Part shown: one piece after another, positions 1 to 6,117 of the stretch
Position numbering within the stretch: position 1 is the stretch's first letter
How the letters are laid out: each line of letters starts with the position of its first letter
Assembly: GCA_030673645.1 (NCBI GenBank)
Contig: DAOVIO010000211.1
Span: 1 to 6,117 of the forward strand
Origin: JAGLSB01 sp023135955
GTDB lineage: Bacteria; Bacteroidota; Bacteroidia; Bacteroidales; GCA-2748055
DNA length: 6,117 nt
Direction of reading: 5' to 3'
Notes under the pieces: model-generated
What the model was told of the DNA's origin: nothing
Databases searched by the model: none
What the model saw: the letters and a program-made list of their open reading frames with translations, nothing else
Made by a program: the position numbers and the translations under genes

Positions 1-37
1 CTGATAAGAGTTTGCAAAACATCATAAAAGACATTCT
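1..37 (+). other. Short leader or upstream-gene tail before the pump gene
   Basis: These 37 bases precede the pump ATG. Frame 1 reads eight codons and stops at TAA 25-27, frame 2 opens with back-to-back stops TGA-TAA at 2-7, and frame 3 stays open to TAG 78-80, inside the pump gene. Any of them could be the end of an upstream operon gene, but too little is present to choose. There is no GGAGG-like ribosome binding site; the bases before the ATG include an A-rich ATAAAAG stretch, as is common in Bacteroidota. No promoter boxes are convincing here, so the real promoter probably lies outside the window. Confidence 0.35.
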
Positions 38-3000
38 ATGCTTAATAAAATCATTCGTTTTTTCCTTGAGAATAAATTAGTCACTTTTTTAGTGCTAATC
101 ATTTTCATCAGTTGGGGGATTATCAACTCCCCATTTGGTTGGGATACAGGAATTCTTCCTTCTGATCCTGTACCTGTTGATGCTATTCCGGATATTGGCG
201 AAAATCAGCAAATCGTTTATACCGAGTGGACTGGTAGATCGCCACAAGATATAGAGGATCAGATATCATATCCCTTAACCACTTCTTTACTTGGGATTCC
301 AGGCGTAAAAACCATTCGAAGTAATTCCATCTTTGGTGTTTCCAGTATCTATATCATTTTTGAAGAGGATGTGGAATTTTATTGGAGTCGAACCAGAATT
401 CTGGAGAAACTTAACTCCTTACCCACCGGCACTCTTCCTGAAGATGTTTCTCCTGCATTAGGTCCAGATGCTACTGCTCTGGGACAAATTTACTGGTACA
501 CACTTGAAGGCAGAGATAAAGATGGGAATCCTTCTGGAGGATGGGATCCACATGAGTTACGTACAATCCAGGATTTCTATGTTCGTTATTCTTTAACATC
601 TGCAAAAGGTGTTGCGGAAGTAGGTTCTATTGGTGGTTTCGTAAAGGAATACCAGGTTGATATCGATCCCAATGCAATGAAAGCACATAGAGTAAATGTT
701 GCTCAAATAATGGCAGCAGTTAAAAACTCTAATCTCGATGTAGGAGCACGTACCATTGAATTTAATCGGGTTGAATATTTAGTCAGGGCAATAGGTTATA
801 TAAAAAGTCTTGAAGACCTGGAAAAATCTGTTGTGCTCGTAAGGGATAATGTGCCAATACGAATCAAAGATGTTGCAAAAGTTAATTTCGGACCGGCTAC
901 ACGTCGGGGTGGATTAGATAAGGGAGGGTCAGAAGCTGTAGGTGGCGTTGTAGTTGCCCGATTTGGAGCTAATCCTTTACAGACTATTGAAAATGTCAGA
1001 GAAAAAATAGAGGAAATAAATCCTGGGTTACCATCAAAGACTTTAGAAGATGGTACTGTTTCAAAAGTTACTTTGGTGCCATTTTATGATCGAACCGCTC
1101 TTATTAAAGAAACCATTGGCACACTGGAAGAAGCAATTTCATTAGAACTGCTTATCAGTATTTTGGTAGTTATCGTTTTGGTTTTAAACCTGAGAGCCGC
1201 CTTTCTTATTTCAATTTTACTTCCGATAGGAGTACTTATTACATTTATTGCAATGCGTAGATTTGGTGTAGATGCTAATATTGTAGCTCTTTCAGGAATT
1301 GCTATTGCAATTGGAGTAATGGTTGATGTGGGAGTTGTCTTTACTGAAAACATTATCCGACATACGGAGTTGCCGCAGAATATTGGAGCCAGAGGAAAAA
1401 GGCTCTTGAATATTATATATGAAGCTACAATTGAAGTGGCCGGTGCTGTGATAACTGCATTGGCAACAACAATTATTAGCTTTCTACCGGTTTTTGCTAT
1501 GGAGGCAGCAGAGGGTAAATTGTTTAAACCTCTTGCATATACAAAAACTTTTACCATGCTGGCAGCATTAATAGTAGGCCTGATAGTTATTCCTGCACTC
1601 GCACATGTCGTATTTTCGATTCGATTTGATAAAAACAAGTATAAAAAGCTTTGGAATATTGTTCTTATTTTGACTGGTTTGATACTATCTTTTGCAACCG
1701 GATTCTATATTGCATTAGCAATTTCTGCTTATGGTTTGAATGGCTTCTTTTCTGATAAATGGAATGAGTTAAAGAAATCGTGGATAAACCTTATCAATAT
1801 AGCCATCACAGTTGTTGTAGTTGTTTTCTTTCTTACAAAAGCATGGATGCCTCTGGGAGCTCAGAATTCCCAATTTTCTAACTTCCTCTTTGTTATAGCT
1901 ATTATCGCAGTTGTTTTGGGTGCTTTATCTATGGTCGTATTTTTCTATACGCGAATATTAAATTGGTGTTTAGATAATAAATGGAAATTTCTAGCTGTTC
2001 CAATTTTGATAGTAGTTTTTGGGATTTCCACATGGCAGGGATTTGATAAGATATTTGGATTTTTGCCGCAATTTATCCAAAACACAGCTGTTTATAAAAG
2101 TTTAGACTCATCAATACCTGGTATAGGAAAAGAGTTTATGCCTTCGCTCGATGAAGGATCATTCCTCCTAATGCCTACAACCATGCCCCACTCAGGTATA
2201 GAGGAAAACATTGAGGTAATAGGTATTCTGGATAGAAAAATCAATTCTATTCCTGAGGTTGAAACTGTAGTTGGAAAATGGGGACGTGTGAATTCAGCCC
2301 TCGACCCTGCTCCTACCTCAATGTTCGAGAATGTAATTAATTATAAATCTGAATATATTCTTAACGAGTCTGGTCACCGTATACGATTTAAAGTAGATAA
2401 TAATAATGCTTTTGTACTTGCAAACGGTAGCGTATACAATCCAAAAGAAGAAGGTTTCAGACTTATTGAAAAAGAAAACCTTATTGAAGATAAGAAGGGA
2501 AAGTACTTTCGTCAATGGCGCGATAAAATTCAAACCCCAAATGATATATGGAATGAGATAATCAGGGAAGCCGCCATACCCGGTTTAACCTCAGCTCCAA
2601 GATTACAACCTATACAAACTCGTCTGGTGATGTTGCAAACTGGCATGCGAGCACCAATGGGCATTAAAGTATATGGTCCTGATTTGGAATCTATTGAGAA
2701 AGTAGGCTATGATTTAGAGAAACACCTAAAACAAGTTGAAGGTGTGCAAGCAATGTCTGTTTTTGCCGACCGTGTTGTTGGAAAGCCATATCTTGAATTG
2801 GAAATTGAACGCGATGCTCTTGCTCGCCATGGAATTAGTGTAAAAAACCTTCAAACTGTAATTAGCAGTGCTATTGGAGGAATGCAATTAACAACTACCG
2901 TTGAAGGGCGAGAACGTTTCGCTGTTCGATTACGATATGCTCGGGAATATCGTGATAATCCTGAGGATTTGAAGAAAATACTAATACCAACTTCAAATGG

Positions 3001-3862
3001 AAATCAAATTCCTCTTGGGGACTTAGTAAAACTTCAATACGTCCGCGGCCCCCAACTTATTAAGAGTGAAAATACATTTCTTGTTGGCTATGTCATTTTC
3101 GACAAACAAGAAGGATTTGCTGAAGTAGATGTAGTGGAAAGTGCACAAGACTATCTTAATGGATTAATAGAATCGGGTGATTTTGAAATACCTGCCGGTG
3201 TTAGTTATGTTTTTACAGGTAATTATGAAAATCAAATTCGGGCAACAAAACGTTTATCACTCGTTTTACCAATTTCCTTGATGATTATTTTCCTAATTCT
3301 ATATTTTCAATTCCGGTCAGTAGTATCCACAACACTAATCTTTACAGGTATTATTGTAGCTCTTTCAGGTGGATTTATTATGCTTTGGCTATATGGACAG
3401 CCCTGGTTTTTGGACGGAAGCCTTGCAGGAATTCATCTTAAGAATTTGTTCCAGGTAAACACCATTAATCTGAGTGTTGCTGTTTGGGTTGGTTTTATAG
3501 CATTGTTTGGTGTGGCTACCGATGATGGAGTTCTAATCAGTACCTATATAAAACAATTGCAGGAAAAAAAGAAGCCGAAAACAGTTGAAGATATTCGGTC
3601 AATTGTACTCGAAGCTGGTTCAAAAAGAGTACGCCCGGCCATGATGACCACAGCAACAACTATAATTGCTCTGCTTCCTGTTATTACATCAACCGGGAAA
3701 GGGTCTGATATAATGGTCCCCATGGCTATTCCATTATTTGGTGGAATGACTATCGAAGTACTGAGCATGTTTATGGTTCCTGTTCTCTATAGCTTATGGC
3801 AGGAAAATAAAATTAAAAATGAATTGAAAAATCAAAAAGTAAAAAGTCATGAAAAGATCTAG
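38..3862 (+). CDS. cusA: CusA-like heavy-metal RND efflux pump, inner membrane
   Basis: This 1274-residue protein is the proton-driven inner-membrane pump of a CusCBA-type complex, predicted to export Cu(I)/Ag(I). The RND layout is clear: TM1 about 13-29, first periplasmic loop, TM2-TM6 about 366-528, TM7 about 650-668, second periplasmic loop, TM8-TM12 about 1074-1254. Family marks include YPLTT, LGPDAT, the TM4 stretch GVMVDVGVVFTEN (D430, E437) and RVRP (1197-1200). M712, M762 and M865 match the E. coli CusA methionine triad M573/M623/M672, and E764 and R862 match E625/R669. TM4 lacks the second Asp of CzcA-type pumps (A424 there), which also favours a monovalent-metal pump. At 1274 residues it is over 200 longer than E. 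coli CusA (about 1047). Most of the excess is near 534-640, 774-823 and 1120-1142. Proton-relay positions E939 and K984 of CusA are D1162 and A1201 here. The ATG at 38 puts the N-terminus directly before TM1 as in the family. The gene is intact. The pump family is certain; the metal is inferred. Confidence 0.95.
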   Translation: MLNKIIRFFLENKLVTFLVLIIFISWGIINSPFGWDTGILPSDPVPVDAIPDIGENQQIVYTEWTGRSPQDIEDQISYPLTTSLLGIPGVKTIRSNSIFGVSSIYIIFEEDVEFYWSRTRILEKLNSLPTGTLPEDVSPALGPDATALGQIYWYTLEGRDKDGNPSGGWDPHELRTIQDFYVRYSLTSAKGVAEVGSIGGFVKEYQVDIDPNAMKAHRVNVAQIMAAVKNSNLDVGARTIEFNRVEYLVRAIGYIKSLEDLEKSVVLVRDNVPIRIKDVAKVNFGPATRRGGLDKGGSEAVGGVVVARFGANPLQTIENVREKIEEINPGLPSKTLEDGTVSKVTLVPFYDRTALIKETIGTLEEAISLELLISILVVIVLVLNLRAAFLISILLPIGVLITFIAMRRFGVDANIVALSGIAIAIGVMVDVGVVFTENIIRHTELPQNIGARGKRLLNIIYEATIEVAGAVITALATTIISFLPVFAMEAAEGKLFKPLAYTKTFTMLAALIVGLIVIPALAHVVFSIRFDKNKYKKLWNIVLILTGLILSFATGFYIALAISAYGLNGFFSDKWNELKKSWINLINIAITVVVVVFFLTKAWMPLGAQNSQFSNFLFVIAIIAVVLGALSMVVFFYTRILNWCLDNKWKFLAVPILIVVFGISTWQGFDKIFGFLPQFIQNTAVYKSLDSSIPGIGKEFMPSLDEGSFLLMPTTMPHSGIEENIEVIGILDRKINSIPEVETVVGKWGRVNSALDPAPTSMFENVINYKSEYILNESGHRIRFKVDNNNAFVLANGSVYNPKEEGFRLIEKENLIEDKKGKYFRQWRDKIQTPNDIWNEIIREAAIPGLTSAPRLQPIQTRLVMLQTGMRAPMGIKVYGPDLESIEKVGYDLEKHLKQVEGVQAMSVFADRVVGKPYLELEIERDALARHGISVKNLQTVISSAIGGMQLTTTVEGRERFAVRLRYAREYRDNPEDLKKILIPTSNGNQIPLGDLVKLQYVRGPQLIKSENTFLVGYVIFDKQEGFAEVDVVESAQDYLNGLIESGDFEIPAGVSYVFTGNYENQIRATKRLSLVLPISLMIIFLILYFQFRSVVSTTLIFTGIIVALSGGFIMLWLYGQPWFLDGSLAGIHLKNLFQVNTINLSVAVWVGFIALFGVATDDGVLISTYIKQLQEKKKPKTVEDIRSIVLEAGSKRVRPAMMTTATTIIALLPVITSTGKGSDIMVPMAIPLFGGMTIEVLSMFMVPVLYSLWQENKIKNELKNQKVKSHEKI
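3849..3862 (+). promoter_or_regulatory. 14-base stop/start overlap, probable translational coupling
   Basis: The channel gene starts at ATG 3849-3851 inside the last codons of the pump gene, which ends with TAG 3860-3862. The preceding 30 bases are very A-rich (AATCAAAAAGTAAAAAGTC) and contain no GGAGG-like site. This arrangement suggests that ribosomes finishing the pump gene start the channel gene, which would link the amounts of the two proteins. The start is supported because a typical signal peptide begins exactly there. The coupling itself is inferred from the layout. Confidence 0.6.
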
Positions 3863-5081
3863 AAATATAATTGGAATACTATTCTTGCTGATTTCTTCAA
3901 TGCTTTCAGCTCAGAATGAACTAGGAAACTACTTACAGACAGCTGCAGAAAATAATCCTGGACTTAAGGCAAAATTTAGCGATTATCTGGCAGCCATGGA
4001 AGTAGCTCCACAAGTAAAAGCCCTACCCGATCCTCAAATTGCCTTTGCATACTTTATTCGACCTGTTGAAACACGTGTTGGACCGCAAGAGTTTAGATTC
4101 TCTGCTTCACAAATGTTTCCATGGTTTGGCACATTAAAAGCAAGAGAAAATGTAGCTATTCAAAATGCAAAAGTAAAATATGAACTTTTTCAAGAGGCGA
4201 AATCAAGATTATACAATGAAATCAGGTCAGCTTACTTCAATATATATCTAAATCGCAGGGCTATTGAGATTAGTACCGAAAATATCAATATACTTAACTC
4301 ATTTCAAAAACTTGTGATCATTAAGGTAGAGGCCGCAATGGTTTCTGCTGTTGATGAATATCGTATTGAAATGGAAATTGGTGATCTGGAAAATCAATTG
4401 GCATCATTGCGCGATATGCAGAATGTATTGGAGGTCATGTTCAATAATCTTCTCAATACTAAAAGGAATGAGGAGATTATAACACCGGAAATTTTGTGGA
4501 ACAGTGACATTACGATTTCCAAAGAGCAAGTTTTAGATTCCATTGCACATAGTAATCATCAGTTATTAAGCCTTTCATTACAACAAGAGGCTTTAAATTA
4601 CAGAAAAGAAATAGCTGATAATTTGGGAAAACCCAGCTTTTCCATAGGACTTGATTATACTTTTATTGGTAAGGGAAGCAATTCTTTGGCAGGTACCGAT
4701 GCTTTTGTTTTTCCAAAGGTGGGAATTACCATTCCTCTTTATCGAAATAAATATAAAGCAATGGTAAATGAGGTTGTTTATCTACAGGAATCTAAAGAAT
4801 TTGAAAAATCAGATAAAGAAAACTTATTGGTATCTGTAGTAGAGAATACCTGGAAAGAATACAAAGATGCTGATAGAAGAATCCACTTGTATGCCGCACA
4901 ATTATCATTAGCTCGCCAATCAATTACACTACTTGAAATTGAGTACTCAACAGGGAATGAAAATTTTGAAGAAATTCTCAGAATGGATCGCAGAGTCCTC
5001 AAATATAATTTGGAGCTGGAAAAAGCAAGGGCAGACAAACAAGCTGCTATTTCATTTATGAATTACTTAATGGGAAAATAA
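3849..5081 (+). CDS. TolC-family outer-membrane efflux channel (CusC-like role)
   Basis: This 410-residue protein is the predicted outer-membrane exit duct of the pump, spanning the outer membrane and periplasm as a trimer. Residues 1-21 form a signal peptide: basic MKRSR, a hydrophobic core, and a likely cut after A21 in SMLSA-Q. No lipobox cysteine is present, so it is unlikely to be lipidated as E. coli CusC is. The mature part shows the two-repeat outer-membrane efflux protein pattern. The first repeat has ENNPGL (34-39), LPDPQ (59-63), a predicted strand around VETRVGPQ (73-80), MFPWFG (89-94) and a long helical stretch to about 215. The second starts near 233 with SNHQLLSL, then a strand region ending in VGITIPLY (291-298) and another long helix to the end. 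It is somewhat shorter than TolC or CusC (about 460-470). It sits between pump and adaptor genes, overlapping the first by 14 bases and 2 bases from the second. The family is confident; metal specificity comes only from context. Confidence 0.92.
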   Translation: MKRSRNIIGILFLLISSMLSAQNELGNYLQTAAENNPGLKAKFSDYLAAMEVAPQVKALPDPQIAFAYFIRPVETRVGPQEFRFSASQMFPWFGTLKARENVAIQNAKVKYELFQEAKSRLYNEIRSAYFNIYLNRRAIEISTENINILNSFQKLVIIKVEAAMVSAVDEYRIEMEIGDLENQLASLRDMQNVLEVMFNNLLNTKRNEEIITPEILWNSDITISKEQVLDSIAHSNHQLLSLSLQQEALNYRKEIADNLGKPSFSIGLDYTFIGKGSNSLAGTDAFVFPKVGITIPLYRNKYKAMVNEVVYLQESKEFEKSDKENLLVSVVENTWKEYKDADRRIHLYAAQLSLARQSITLLEIEYSTGNENFEEILRMDRRVLKYNLELEKARADKQAAISFMNYLMGK

Positions 5082-5086
5082 TTATG
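5072..5086 (+). promoter_or_regulatory. Channel/adaptor junction with possible weak RBS
   Basis: The channel gene ends with TAA 5079-5081 and the adaptor ATG is at 5084-5086, leaving 2 bases. GGGA at 5072-5075 lies 8 bases before the ATG and could act as a weak Shine-Dalgarno element, although it matches the consensus poorly. No terminator hairpin fits between the genes, so they are almost certainly on one transcript. Confidence 0.4.
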
Positions 5087-6117
5087 AAGAATATTATAAA
5101 TAATATCAAAGAGAATTACAAATTAGTTATAAGCGTACTAATTGTAGGATTAATACTTGGGTGGATGTTTTTCCACTCACCAAAGGATACAAAAGTTCAT
5201 GAGAATCAAATTGAAGGACATGAAGGGCACAATCATGAATCGGCCGACCACACAACATGGACATGCTCCATGCACCCTCAGATTAAACAAGATGAATCCG
5301 GTCAATGTCCTATCTGTGCAATGGATTTAATTCCATTGGAGCCAATTCAATTAGTTGGTAATGATATAGATCAAAATGAAATTGTCATGACGGAATCTGC
5401 TGCAAAACTGGCAGACATTCAAACCTTAATAGTTTCGACAGGGACTCCTCAAAAATCTGTTTATTTACAAGGGAAGGTCCAGGCAGATGAAAGAAACATT
5501 GCAGAACTTACAGCGCGTTTTGGTGGACGAATAGAAAAACTATTTGTAAACTTCACAGGGCAGAATGTGCAAAAGGGTGATAAATTAGCCAGCATTTATT
5601 CACCCGATCTGGTAAATGCTCAAATGGAATTACTTGAGGCTATTTCATTTAAAGACTCCAGACCTTCTTTATACAAATCAGCAAAAGCCAAACTTATATT
5701 ATGGGGATTAACAGAGGAGCAAATCTTGTCAATTGAAAATAATGATGAACCTCAGGTGCATTTTGATGTCCTCGCTCCTATTTCAGGTACTGTAAGTTTG
5801 CGACATATAGCTAAAGGGGATTATATAAAAGAAGGTTCTGCTTTATTCAGTCTGGTTGACCTTTCAAATGTGTGGGTCATCTTTGATGCCTATGAAAGTG
5901 ACCTTCCATGGATAAAATTACAGGACAATGTGAATTTTACAATCCAGGCCTTAGCAGGAAAGATGTATTCTGCAAAAGTGACTTTCATTGATCCGTTTAT
6001 AAATGCAAAGACCAGAGTCGCAAAAGTTAGAGTAGAATTAGATAATATAAATCAGGACTTAAAACCTGAGATGTTTGTAAATGGTATTGTTGAATCGAAA
6101 ATTGCTGAAAATAGTCA
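5084..6117 (+). CDS. cusB: CusB-like periplasmic adaptor with heavy-metal-binding domain, 3' truncated
   Basis: This is the membrane-fusion (adaptor) subunit that joins pump and channel in the periplasm. The frame is open from ATG 5084 to the window edge: 344 codons are visible and the C-terminus is missing. Residues 14-30 form an N-terminal membrane anchor or signal-anchor segment. A His-rich linker follows (H39, H46, H49, H51, H56). Then comes a heavy-metal-binding domain at 59-84, reading WTCSMHPQ, then GQCPICAMDLIP, with C61, M63, H64, C75, C78 and M80 as likely ligands. Next are the first half of the barrel-sandwich (lipoyl-like) domain about 140-173 (ARFGGRIEKL, GQNVQKGDKL), a helical hairpin about 176-222, the second lipoyl half about 226-258 (LAPISGTV), and the beta-barrel from about 260 (LSNVWVIFDAYESDL). 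The order is typical of CusB-type adaptors. The metal domain may load the pump or sense metal in the periplasm. The start is supported by the 2-base spacing from the channel gene and by the membrane segment at the N-terminus. Confidence 0.92.
   Translation, partial: MKNIINNIKENYKLVISVLIVGLILGWMFFHSPKDTKVHENQIEGHEGHNHESADHTTWTCSMHPQIKQDESGQCPICAMDLIPLEPIQLVGNDIDQNEIVMTESAAKLADIQTLIVSTGTPQKSVYLQGKVQADERNIAELTARFGGRIEKLFVNFTGQNVQKGDKLASIYSPDLVNAQMELLEAISFKDSRPSLYKSAKAKLILWGLTEEQILSIENNDEPQVHFDVLAPISGTVSLRHIAKGDYIKEGSALFSLVDLSNVWVIFDAYESDLPWIKLQDNVNFTIQALAGKMYSAKVTFIDPFINAKTRVAKVRVELDNINQDLKPEMFVNGIVESKIAENS

Noticed and set aside
3..80. Frame 3 open stretch (25 codons to TAG 78-80) as the end of an upstream gene
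   Set aside because: It would overlap the pump gene by about 40 bases, and nothing in the short peptide is recognisable; two other frames also give plausible upstream ends, so it was not called.
1084..1638. 184-codon open frame on the minus strand
   Set aside because: It lies wholly opposite the conserved TM2-TM6 region of the pump, and its protein is low-complexity (Ile/Thr/Ala/Ser-rich) as expected from the antisense of membrane-helix codons. It has no recognisable domain.
1628..1987. The extra hydrophobic block of the pump as a separate gene fused by a frameshift or an inserted element
   Set aside because: The frame runs without a break, there are no flanking repeats, and base composition looks the same as the rest of the gene.
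2318..2533. 71-codon open frame on the minus strand
   Set aside because: It is opposite the periplasmic insertion of the pump, whose plus-strand frame is continuous; the antisense protein is Phe/Ile/Lys-rich with no family features.
3544..3768. 74-codon open frame on the minus strand
   Set aside because: Antisense of the conserved TM10-TM12 region of the pump; no motif or ribosome binding site supports it.
4778..5038. 86-codon open frame on the minus strand
   Set aside because: Antisense of the C-terminal helix of the channel gene; Ser/Leu-rich composition is what antisense of helical codons gives.
1..6117. CzcA-type Zn/Co/Cd pump in place of a Cu/Ag pump
   Set aside because: TM4 lacks the second Asp of CzcA-type pumps, and the CusA Met triad with its Glu and Arg neighbours is present. 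The missing Lys at A1201 is CzcA-like, so some doubt about the metal remains.

Overview
The window holds one compact plus-strand operon fragment encoding a three-part heavy-metal efflux pump of the RND (resistance-nodulation-division) class, most likely for Cu(I)/Ag(I). The DNA is AT-rich, the genes are nearly contiguous, ribosome binding sites are weak and A-rich, and the proteins have the flavour of Bacteroidota homologues: an enlarged CusA-like pump, and a TolC-family protein with the LPDPQ and MFPWFG motifs. I infer a member of the Bacteroidota; genus cannot be read from the sequence.

Layout: bases 1-37 are a short leader or the tail of an unseen upstream gene. Bases 38-3862 encode the inner-membrane RND pump (CusA-like, 1274 aa). 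Bases 3849-5081 encode a TolC-family outer-membrane channel (CusC-like role, 410 aa), overlapping the pump gene by 14 bases. From 5084 to the window edge runs the periplasmic adaptor (CusB-like), which begins 2 bases after the channel stop and is cut off after 344 codons. No RNA gene, mobile element, CRISPR array, clear promoter or terminator was seen, and there is no gene-free stretch longer than 37 bases.

How they work together: the adaptor carries a His-rich N-terminus and a Cys/His/Met heavy-metal-binding domain that could capture periplasmic metal and pass it to the pump. The pump uses the proton gradient to push metal into the channel, which crosses the outer membrane. The pump keeps the CusA three-methionine periplasmic site (M712, M762, M865, with E764 and R862), which is the main reason to prefer Cu(I)/Ag(I) over Zn/Co/Cd.

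I did not find a wholly new system. The points worth a second look are in the pump: a block of about 100 residues with extra membrane segments between TM6 and TM7, an insertion of about 50 residues just after the metal site, an enlarged TM9-TM10 periplasmic loop, and changes at two of the three proton-relay residues of E. coli CusA. Comparisons with E. coli CusA were made from memory, not by computed alignment.
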